Source: RBG-16-66-20 sp040752005 (GTDB lineage Bacteria > Pseudomonadota > Gammaproteobacteria > Burkholderiales > SG8-39). From it: DNA of 64,000 nucleotides. Position numbers and translations under genes: made by a program. This document shows positions 55,123-62,020 of this stretch, in pieces (position 1 is the first letter of the stretch; every line of letters begins with the position of its first letter). The stretch spans positions 196,471-260,470 of the forward strand of contig JBFMFX010000001.1 of assembly GCA_040752005.1 (NCBI GenBank), written 5' to 3'. Below the pieces are notes generated by a model that did no database searches, was not told the DNA's origin, and saw only the letters and a list, made by a program, of their open reading frames with translations.

Positions 55123-56862
55123 ATGAGCAGGCGAGCCTACCGCATCCTTCCGACCGAAACGACCACCTTCCACCCGCGTCTGATGGGCCGGCGCGGCGCG
55201 GTGGCGGCGAATTCTTACTTTTCCGTCAACGCCGGCATGGAGATGCTGCGCGCGGGCGGCAACGCGATTGACGCCGCGGTCGCCGCCACGCTCGTCGAGG
55301 GCGTGGTCAATCCGCAGATGCACACGATCGGCGGCGAATGCCCGATCCTCATCCGGCCCGCGGGCGAGGACCGCGTGGTGGCGCTGAACGGCAACATGGC
55401 GGCGCCGGCGCGCGCGACACCCGAAGCGTTCCGCGCCCGCGGTCTTGCGGACGTGCCCGACTCCGGCATCCTTGCCGCCGGTGTGCCGGCAGCGTTTCAT
55501 GCGCTGATGACGGCGCTCGCGCGCTGGGGCACGATGCCGTTTCGCGAGGTGGTCGCGCCGGCGCTGGCGCTGGCGAAAAACGGCTTTCCGGTCTCCGAGG
55601 GCCTCGTGCGCCAGCACAAGTACGGCATTGCGGCGATGCGCGAGCGCTTCCTGCGCGAGTGGCCGGGGAGCGCCGCGCTCTATTGCCCCGGCGGGCGCGT
55701 ACCGGAAGTGGGCGAGACCTTCCGCAACCCTGCGCTCGCACGGGTGTTCGAGCACCTTGCCGCTGCCAGGGACCCGCTGGCGGTGTTCTACAGGGGCGAG
55801 ATCGCCGAGGAGATCGCCAGGTTTTCGCGCGAACGCGACGGGCTGCTCGCACGCGAGGACCTGGCCGCGTTCGAGACGCGGATCGAGCAGCCGGTGTCCC
55901 TTCGCTTCGGCGACACGGAACTCTTCAAGACGGGATTCTGGTCGCAGGGGCCGGCGGAGCTGCAAACGCTCGCGCTGATGTGGCAGTTCGACCTGAAGGC
56001 GATCGGTTTCGGCACGGCCGACTACTGTCACCTGCTCATCGAGGCGATGAAGCTCGCCTACGCCGACCGCGAGCAGTACTACGGCGATCCGGCGAGGATC
56101 CGGGTGCCGGCCGATGGGCTGCTTTCGCCGGAGTACACGAAAAAGCGCGCGGCGCTCATAGACATGAAGCGCGCCAGCCGCGAGCTGCGCCCCGGCGACG
56201 CCTGGCGAGGCGCCGCGCTGCTGCCCGAATCGGAGCGCCTGACGCCAAAAGACTGGGGTGCCGGCACGGTGCACGTGGACGCGGTGGATGCGAAGGGCAA
56301 CATCGCGTCGTTTACCCCGAGCGGGGCGTGGATCTCGTCGGCCGAAGTCATTCCGGCGCTCGGTTTCCCGCTCTCGGTCCGGATGATGACCTTCTACCTC
56401 GGTCCGGAGAACCATCCGAACGTCGTCGCGCCGGGCAAGCGCCCGCGCACCACGCTCACCCCGTCGCTCGCGTTCCGCAACGGCCGGCCGTGGATGGCCT
56501 TCGGCACCATGGGCGGCGACAATCAGGGCCAGTGGCTGCTCCAGTTCTATCTGTGCCGCGCCGCGTTCGGCATGACGATCCCGCAGGCGATCGAGGCGCC
56601 GCGGCTCTCCAGCGAACACACGCCCGGATTCTTCGCGCCGCACGTGGCCGAACCCAACCGCGTGCGCATCGAGCCGCGCTTTGGCGAGGACGTGATCGAA
56701 GAGCTGCGCCGGCGCGGGCACGACGTGGAAGTCGCGCCCGACTGGACGGAGGGCTTCGTTTCCGCCGCCGAGTGGAACGGGGACACCGGACTCATCGAAG
56801 CCGGCTGCGATCCGCGCGGCGCGAAGTCCGAGTGCTTCCCGTCCTTCGCCAACGCGTTTTGA
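55123..56862 (+). CDS. Gamma-glutamyltransferase family protein (Ntn hydrolase)
   Basis: 579 residues from ATG 55123; no signal peptide, unlike periplasmic GGT. MEMLRAGGNAIDAAVAA and PDSGILAAGVPAAFHAL are family motifs. The expected self-processing site is Thr382 in AGTVHVDAVDAKGNIASFTPS, where the chain should split and expose the nucleophile. The usual GSPGG motif is replaced by FGTMGGDNQGQ, a form seen in acylase/GGT-like subfamilies. It may transfer or hydrolyse gamma-glutamyl groups, or act as an amidase or acylase. A palindromic repeat follows its stop directly. Divergent from HyuAB-P450. Confidence 0.9.
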   Translation: MSRRAYRILPTETTTFHPRLMGRRGAVAANSYFSVNAGMEMLRAGGNAIDAAVAATLVEGVVNPQMHTIGGECPILIRPAGEDRVVALNGNMAAPARATPEAFRARGLADVPDSGILAAGVPAAFHALMTALARWGTMPFREVVAPALALAKNGFPVSEGLVRQHKYGIAAMRERFLREWPGSAALYCPGGRVPEVGETFRNPALARVFEHLAAARDPLAVFYRGEIAEEIARFSRERDGLLAREDLAAFETRIEQPVSLRFGDTELFKTGFWSQGPAELQTLALMWQFDLKAIGFGTADYCHLLIEAMKLAYADREQYYGDPARIRVPADGLLSPEYTKKRAALIDMKRASRELRPGDAWRGAALLPESERLTPKDWGAGTVHVDAVDAKGNIASFTPSGAWISSAEVIPALGFPLSVRMMTFYLGPENHPNVVAPGKRPRTTLTPSLAFRNGRPWMAFGTMGGDNQGQWLLQFYLCRAAFGMTIPQAIEAPRLSSEHTPGFFAPHVAEPNRVRIEPRFGEDVIEELRRRGHDVEVAPDWTEGFVSAAEWNGDTGLIEAGCDPRGAKSECFPSFANAF

Positions 56863-56895
56863 AATCAGGGTCAGAGCCGGGTCTGACCCTGTTTT
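56862..56895. repeat. REP-like palindrome, copy 3
   Basis: AAATCAGGGTCAGAGCC paired with GGGTCTGACCCTGTTTT, the same element as copies 1 and 2 but with two mismatched positions in the stem. It starts at the last base of the GGT-like stop codon and ends 28 bases before the next gene's ATG. It can form a strong hairpin with a T4 end, so it may terminate or protect the GGT-like transcript. Confidence 0.85.
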
Positions 56896-56923
56896 GGGTG
56901 TTTCTCGACAGGGAGGAGGGGTC

Positions 56924-57232
56924 ATGATTCACGTCATCGCCGTCATCACCGCCAAGCCGGGAATGCGCGCAAAGGTCCTGGAGCACTTCAACGCCAACGT
57001 GCCGGCGGTGCGAGCGGAGAAGGGCTGCATCGAGTACGGAGCGGCGGTCGACGCCGAACCGGCCCTGCCGATCCAGACGAAGTTCGGCCCGGACACGTTC
57101 GTCGTCGTGGAGAAGTGGGAAAGCCTGGAGGCGCTGAAGGCCCACGCTGCCGCGCCCCACATGGCGGCCTACGCCGCGAGGACGAAAGAGCTGATCGCGA
57201 GTCGCGTCATCCACGTCCTGGCGCCCGCCTGA
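56924..57232 (+). CDS. Antibiotic biosynthesis monooxygenase (ABM) domain protein
   Basis: 102 residues from ATG 56924 behind GGGAGGAGGGG. IHVIAVITAKPGMRAKVLEHF, KGCIEYGAAVD, FVVVEKWESLEALKAHAAAPHM is the ABM/YgiN-like ferredoxin-like fold with the conserved H near the end (APHMAAY). Family members act as quinol monooxygenases or as dimeric small-molecule binding proteins. A start 30 bases earlier would be in the repeat-flanking sequence and is unlikely. Stand-alone. Confidence 0.92.
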   Translation: MIHVIAVITAKPGMRAKVLEHFNANVPAVRAEKGCIEYGAAVDAEPALPIQTKFGPDTFVVVEKWESLEALKAHAAAPHMAAYAARTKELIASRVIHVLAPA

Positions 57233-57311
57233 ATCGCCGGCGCCCGATCGCGATGCGCGACGGCACGGTCGCGACTTGCGCGGCGGGCCAGGCCTGCGTA
57301 CCGTCGCCACA

Positions 57312-58244
57312 ATGGCGAAATACCGCATCCTTTCCTTCGACGGCGGCGGCATCCGCGGGCTGGTGAGCGCCATCCTGCTCCAACGCATCGGCGAGGCGCT
57401 GGAAAGCGACGCTTGGCTCTTCAAGGCCGACCTGCTCGCCGGCACTTCGACCGGGGCGCTTCTCGCCCTCGGCCTGGCGAAGGGCCTCAGCCCCGCCGGA
57501 CTGCGCGCGCTGTACGAGGAGCGCGGCGAGGAGATCTTCGACGACTCTTGGCTGGACGATCTCACCGACATCGGCAAGATCGCCGGCGCCGACTACGGGA
57601 GCGAGAAGCTGGAGCGCATCTTGCGCGAGACCCTCGGCGAGTCCACGCGTCTCAGGGACCTCGGCCGGCGGGTGCTGGTGCCCTCCTTCGATCTCGACAA
57701 CGAAGACCCGGATCCGGCCAGGCGCCGCTGGAAGCCGAAGATCTTTCACAACTTTCCCGGCCCGGATTCCGACGGCGCGACGCTTGCCTGGAAGGTGGCG
57801 ATGTACACCACCGCGGCGCCGACCTATTTTCCCTCGTATGAGGGCTACGTGGACGGCGGCGTGTTCGCGAACAATCCCTCGATGTGCGCGCTCGCGCAGG
57901 TGCAGGACCGCAGGTGGGCCGAGCGGCCCGCGCTCGATGACGTGGTGCTGCTGTCCATCGGCACCGGCTCCTCGCTCGTCTTCATCCGCGGAAAATCGCT
58001 CGACTGGGGCTACGCGCAGTGGGCAAGACCGCTGGTCGAGGTGATGTTCGAGGGCGTTTCCGACATCGCCCGCTACCAGTGCGAGCAGCTCCTCGGCGAG
58101 CGCTTCCGGCGCCTCGCTCCCGTGTTCCCCGCCGGCGAGACCTATCCGCTCGACGGCGTGGACAAGGTCCCCGAACTCGCCGAATTCGCCGCCACGGTCG
58201 AGATCGGCCCGACGGTGGACTGGATCAGGCGCGTCTGGCTCTAG
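57312..58244 (+). CDS. Patatin-like phospholipase
   Basis: 310 residues from ATG 57312. SFDGGGIRGLVSA (8-20) is the oxyanion loop; GTSTG (44-48) carries the nucleophile Ser46; YVDGGVFANNP gives Asp181 of the Ser-Asp dyad. It hydrolyses acyl ester bonds of phospholipids or other lipids. There is no signal peptide and no NACHT, SEFIR or cyclic-nucleotide synthase gene next door, so it is more likely a metabolic lipase than an anti-phage CapV-type effector. Overlaps the convergent core-MetE gene by 20 bases. Confidence 0.92.
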   Translation: MAKYRILSFDGGGIRGLVSAILLQRIGEALESDAWLFKADLLAGTSTGALLALGLAKGLSPAGLRALYEERGEEIFDDSWLDDLTDIGKIAGADYGSEKLERILRETLGESTRLRDLGRRVLVPSFDLDNEDPDPARRRWKPKIFHNFPGPDSDGATLAWKVAMYTTAAPTYFPSYEGYVDGGVFANNPSMCALAQVQDRRWAERPALDDVVLLSIGTGSSLVFIRGKSLDWGYAQWARPLVEVMFEGVSDIARYQCEQLLGERFRRLAPVFPAGETYPLDGVDKVPELAEFAATVEIGPTVDWIRRVWL

Positions 58245-59262
58245 GCGCGTAGCGCCTGCGCGCGAGCGCCGCGCCGGCGGCGAGCGCCTGCAGCTTCGCC
58301 ACCGCCACCTCGCGCTTCATCGGCGCCATGCCGCAGTTGGTGCAGGCGATCAGCCGCCCCTTGGGCACGTAGGCGAGGGCGCGGCCGATGACCGCGGCGA
58401 CCTCCCGCGGCGTCTCGACCTGGTCGCTGGCGACGTCGATCACCCCGAGGAGCACGTCCTTGCCCTTGAGCAGCGCAAGCAGCTCGATCGGCACGCGGGA
58501 GTGGATGCATTCAAGCGACACCTGGTCTATGCGGCTTCGCGCGAGCGCGGGAAAGATTTCCTCGTACTGGCGCCATTCGCTTCCCAGCGTCTGCTTCCAG
58601 CGAATGTTGGCCTCGATGCCGTAGCCGTAGCAGATGTGCACGGCGGTCGTGCAGCGCAAGCCCTTCGCGGCGCGTTCCAGTGCTCGCACGCCCCAGCGCT
58701 TGACCTCGTCCATGTACACGTTGAATGCCGGCTCGTCGAACTGGATCACGTCCACGCCGTCCTTCTCCAGCGCCCGCGCTTCCTCGTTGAGCAGCTCCGC
58801 GAACGCCATCGCCAGCTTCTCGCGGCTTCCGTAGTGCCGGTCGGCGATCGTGTCCACGATCGTCATCGGGCCGGGGAGGGTGAACTTGAGCTTCTTCTTC
58901 GTGTGCGCCCGCGCAAGCCGCGCCTCGGCCTGGTGCACACGGCCCTTCAACCGGATCGGCCCGGTCACCACTGGCACCAGTGCCTCGTAGCGGTTGGCGC
59001 GGATGCCCATTCTCACCTTGTGCTCGAAGTCAATGCCCTCGACCGCTTCGAGGAACCCGTGCACGAAGTGCTGGCGCGACTGCTCGCCGTCGGTGACGAT
59101 GTCGAGACCGGCGTCCTCCTGCTCCTTCAGCCAGAGCAGCGTCGCGTCGCGCTTGGCCTCGGCAAGGGCCGCGCCCTGCGCGCGCCACTGGGGCCAGAGC
59201 TTTCCGGTCTCGGCGAGCCAGCCGGGCTTGGGCAGGCTGCCGGCGATCGTGGTTTCGAACAT
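58225..59262 (-). CDS. Core-MetE-like methionine synthase (cobalamin-independent, single catalytic domain)
   Basis: 345 residues from ATG 59262, which is only the catalytic C-terminal barrel of MetE; no N-terminal folate-domain half exists. The start reads FETTIAGSLPKP. Zinc ligands are His209 and Cys211 (VHICYG), Glu251 (SLECIHS) and Cys310 (CTNCGM). Short MetE-like enzymes often take methyl from corrinoid or methylated small molecules rather than from methyl-THF. The role here could be methionine synthesis, or methyl-group catabolism together with the MTHFR-like protein at 22473-23363; the two are not adjacent. Divergent from a nitroreductase gene. Confidence 0.9.
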   Translation of the reverse strand: MFETTIAGSLPKPGWLAETGKLWPQWRAQGAALAEAKRDATLLWLKEQEDAGLDIVTDGEQSRQHFVHGFLEAVEGIDFEHKVRMGIRANRYEALVPVVTGPIRLKGRVHQAEARLARAHTKKKLKFTLPGPMTIVDTIADRHYGSREKLAMAFAELLNEEARALEKDGVDVIQFDEPAFNVYMDEVKRWGVRALERAAKGLRCTTAVHICYGYGIEANIRWKQTLGSEWRQYEEIFPALARSRIDQVSLECIHSRVPIELLALLKGKDVLLGVIDVASDQVETPREVAAVIGRALAYVPKGRLIACTNCGMAPMKREVAVAKLQALAAGAALARRRYAPRARRA

Positions 59263-59393
59263 GTGCGCTTTCTCCTCGGTGCGTACTTTACACTTGCGCG
59301 CGATCGAGAGCCCACTGGTCGGTACCAGTCGGCTCCGTAGGGGCGTCCGATTCGCGATCGGCGGCGCCCCGTGCAACCAGGAGGGGACCGGCC

Positions 59394-60125
59394 ATGGCTG
59401 AGCCGAACCGTTACGAGGCGCTGATGGAGGTGGTGCGCGCCCGCATGACCGCGCGCCAGTTCGATCCCGCGTACCAGGTGCCACGCGAGCACTACGAGCA
59501 GATCCTGGAGGCGGCGCGGCACGCGCCTTCGGGTGCGAATTCGCAGCCCTGGCACTACATCGTCGTCGAGAACCCGCGGACGAAAAAGGCGATTGCCGAC
59601 TATTTCGTCGCCGAAGCGCGCCGGCGCGCCAAGCTCGGGATGAAATTCCCGACGCCGAACTACCGGGGGCTGGAGACCGCGCCCGGGATGATCGTGGTGG
59701 TGGCCGACTTCCGCTTCACGCGCGCCTTCCCGGTGCTGATGGACGGATCCGACCTCGACCGGCGCTACCACGCCAACGCCGAGCGCATCCTTCTTCAGAG
59801 CGTCGCCGCCTCGACGATGTGCGCGCATCTGGCCGCCACCGCGCTCGGCTACAACGTCTGGTGGGTGACCGCGATCGGGCAGGACGAGGCGCAGGCCGCG
59901 ATGCGTCCGCTGCTCGGCGTGCCGGAAGACCTCGCCATCATTGACCTGTTCTGCTTCGGACCGGCGGCAAAGCCCCCCTACAAGCGCTGGAAGAAGAAGC
60001 TCGAGGAGATCGTGAGCTGGGAGCGGTTCGATCCCCGGCAGTACCGCACCCTCGCCGAGATTGATCGGTGGGTGCGCGAGACGCGCCACAAAGTGATGTA
60101 CCGCGATGAGTCGCAAGTGGACTAG
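59394..60125 (+). CDS. Nitroreductase family protein (FMN-dependent)
   Basis: 243 residues. The FMN pocket starts with RARMTARQFD (15-24), APSGANSQPWHYIVV (44-58) is the family signature, and QSVAASTMCAHLAATALGYNVWW carries the second half of the flavin site. It reduces nitroaromatics, quinones or thiazolines with NAD(P)H. It overlaps the caspase/CHAT-like gene by 20 bases, so they are certainly in one transcript. Divergent from core-MetE across 131 bases. Confidence 0.92.
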   Translation: MAEPNRYEALMEVVRARMTARQFDPAYQVPREHYEQILEAARHAPSGANSQPWHYIVVENPRTKKAIADYFVAEARRRAKLGMKFPTPNYRGLETAPGMIVVVADFRFTRAFPVLMDGSDLDRRYHANAERILLQSVAASTMCAHLAATALGYNVWWVTAIGQDEAQAAMRPLLGVPEDLAIIDLFCFGPAAKPPYKRWKKKLEEIVSWERFDPRQYRTLAEIDRWVRETRHKVMYRDESQVD

Positions 60126-60768
60126 GAAACGCGGCCCGGCGCCGCGCAAGCTCGTCTGCCTGGAGACTTACTGGGCGGACCGCCAGGCGCGCATCTTCCG
60201 CGACCGATCGGTGCGCCCCTTCTTCGAGGGGCTTGCGGCGCAGTTCGATCCGCCGATCGCGATCGCGCACCGGTTCCTCGACACGCCGGCGCAGCTCACG
60301 GTCTACACGCGGCGGCCCGACGGCGTGCTCTGGCGCGACCCGGAGGCGTTCGACGCGCCGGTGTTCTACCTGTCGTTTCACGGCTCGCCGGGCAGGATCC
60401 ATACGGCGCTCGCGAAAATCGGCCCGCGCGCGCTGTGCCGCGCGTTCGCCGGCTGGGGTGCGGGATACGACAACCTCGTGTATTTCGGCGCCTGCAGCGT
60501 CTTTTCCGGCGCGAAAGGCGAGCGCTTCGCGAGCGAGTTCCTGCGCGTCTCCGGGTGCCGCGCGGTGCTCGGTTACGCAACCGACGTCAACTGGATGGAC
60601 AGCATGCTGACCGACCTGCTGTTCCTGCGCCGTTTCTACGCCGACGTGGACCCTTGGAAGAACCTGCGGGCGATCCACGACTCGGTGCGCGCCGATTTTG
60701 CGCCGGCGCGCGCGCTCGGCCATGTCCTCTACGAGCGCGCGCCGCGCGGCAGGCGCGCGCGCCGCTAG
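60106..60768 (+). CDS. Stand-alone caspase/CHAT-like cysteine peptidase domain protein
   Basis: 220 residues. Hydrophobic strand plus FYLSFHG gives His92, and strand plus LVYFGACSVFSG gives Cys130, 38 residues apart, which matches the His-Cys dyad of clan CD peptidases (caspase, CHAT). The following SGCRAVLGYATDVNWMDSMLTDLLFLRRFY corresponds to the CHAT segment with GxRxVxxxxWxVxDxxxxxLxxxFY. No TPR, ATPase or effector domain is fused, and no signal peptide exists. The gene overlaps the nitroreductase gene by 20 bases. Assignment rests on motif spacing only; the protein was not recognised by name, and it may be a non-proteolytic relative. Confidence 0.65.
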   Translation: MSRKWTRKRGPAPRKLVCLETYWADRQARIFRDRSVRPFFEGLAAQFDPPIAIAHRFLDTPAQLTVYTRRPDGVLWRDPEAFDAPVFYLSFHGSPGRIHTALAKIGPRALCRAFAGWGAGYDNLVYFGACSVFSGAKGERFASEFLRVSGCRAVLGYATDVNWMDSMLTDLLFLRRFYADVDPWKNLRAIHDSVRADFAPARALGHVLYERAPRGRRARR

Positions 60769-61874
60769 CCGACGGCCGCGGCCCGTGGCTCGCGCGGCGC
60801 CTGCGGCGTGCGGGCGCGGTTTCGCGCGAGCAGCGCATCCACCCGGGCGACGATCTCGTCGAGCGCCGCCGAGCGCAGGCCGAGTTGCGCGCCGATACGC
60901 TGCACCAGCGCGTCCACGCGCTCGATGTGTCCCGCTCCGGCGAAGAGCGCGCGGGCGGCCGAGGACGGCCGCCCGAGGGACTCGGCCGCCCTGGCGTACT
61001 TGTCGAACGGCACCAGGTCGGCCTCGGCCGCTCCCAGGCGCAGGCACAGCCCGATCACCCACTCGTAGATCGCCCGCGAGCGCCCGGGATCGGCGTGCAC
61101 CGCTTCGCGGATGGAGACCATGCCGTCGGCGCGGATGCAGCGGTAGTTGCCGGCGATCAGCATCGGCCACTTGGCAAGCGGCACGTAGCGCGAATCGTGG
61201 ACCTTGAGCTTGACCGGAAGCTCGATCGCAGCGCCGTCGCGCTGCAGGCGGCAAGCTTCGATGTCGGCTTCCAGCTGCCGCAGGAGCGCCGTCGGCGCTT
61301 CGGCCTCGAAGCGCGCCGCCTTGAAGTTCGTGGGCAGTCCGACTTCGAGCACATTCTTCGGCTCGCCGGCCGGGCGAAACGCCTGCGGGTCGGGGCTGGC
61401 GAGACTGACCAATGCCGGATCGAACCCGCGCCAGACCGACGCATCCGCGTAGCAGGAGGCGAGTGCGGCGGTGTCGAGTCCGCCCAGGCGCTCGAGATAG
61501 GCGAGCGGCGGCATGTTCATGATCGCAAGGCAGGGCACGCGTTCGCGAGCGATTCCCGCAAGCAGCGTGCGCACCTCGGGCGCGGCGTAATGCGCCTCCT
61601 GCATCGCGAGCACGACCAGGTCGAACCCGCGCGGATCGGTCGCCTCCGGTACCGACGCCGTCAGCTCCCCGGGGAGCGTTCGCGAGGCGACCTCGACGGG
61701 CGCGGTCCCGGCGCGCCCGGGAAACCGCACCCGAACGCCTTCGCGCGCGATGAGCGCTGCGGTTGCCGAAGTGCAAACGAGCCGTACCCGGTGGCCGGCC
61801 ATCAGGAGCCGGATCGCGGGCAAGGTCCCATAGGAAGCACCGAGAATCAGGAGGTTGCGCGGCTGCTCAGTCAT
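60765..61874 (-). CDS. Ketopantoate-reductase-like oxidoreductase
   Basis: 369 residues. The start reads LLILGASYGTLPAIRLLMAGH, a Rossmann turn with GASYG (11-16 region) in place of GxGxxG, followed by VRLVCTS. Later VVLAMQEAHYA and the MNMPP segment, then a helical domain with LPVKLKVHDSRYVPLAKWPMLIAGN. It resembles PanE/ApbA proteins but is longer and lacks their clear catalytic Lys/Glu pattern, so it may be a non-canonical 2-oxoacid or opine-like dehydrogenase. It converges on the caspase-like gene (stops overlap by 4 bases) and is divergent from the XRE regulator. Confidence 0.75.
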   Translation of the reverse strand: MTEQPRNLLILGASYGTLPAIRLLMAGHRVRLVCTSATAALIAREGVRVRFPGRAGTAPVEVASRTLPGELTASVPEATDPRGFDLVVLAMQEAHYAAPEVRTLLAGIARERVPCLAIMNMPPLAYLERLGGLDTAALASCYADASVWRGFDPALVSLASPDPQAFRPAGEPKNVLEVGLPTNFKAARFEAEAPTALLRQLEADIEACRLQRDGAAIELPVKLKVHDSRYVPLAKWPMLIAGNYRCIRADGMVSIREAVHADPGRSRAIYEWVIGLCLRLGAAEADLVPFDKYARAAESLGRPSSAARALFAGAGHIERVDALVQRIGAQLGLRSAALDEIVARVDALLARNRARTPQAPREPRAAAVG

Positions 61875-61956
61875 GCGGGTCGTCCCGTCGTGTCTCGATT
61901 CGGATTCGCCGCAACCTGCTTGCGGCCCGGACGATAGGGTAAACGCCGAGAGCGGA

Positions 61957-62006
61957 GAAATTTGACTTTAGAAATTTCACATTGTTAACTTCACGCACCA
62001 AATTTC
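61957..62006. promoter_or_regulatory. AT-rich operator-like region with three AAATTT cores
   Basis: GAAATTTG (61957-61964), GAAATTTC (61971-61978, a perfect palindrome) and CAAATTTC (61999-62006) have cores centred 14 and 28 bases apart, in an otherwise GC-rich sequence. GTTAAC (61984-61989) lies between the second and third. TTGACT (61962-61967) and TTAACT (61985-61990) could be a -35/-10 pair with 17-base spacing that would overlap the sites. The layout suggests autoregulation of the XRE gene that starts at 62021. Confidence 0.5.
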
Positions 62007-62020
62007 CACCGGTGAGGCCG

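Noticed and set aside
57312..58244. Patatin gene as an anti-phage (CBASS CapV) effector
   Set aside because: No cyclic-nucleotide synthase, HORMA, Cap2/3 or similar gene within the window beside it.
60106..60768. Caspase-like gene as part of a known defence system
   Set aside because: No gasdermin, TPR, NACHT, reverse transcriptase or Cas gene is near; only a nitroreductase is co-transcribed.
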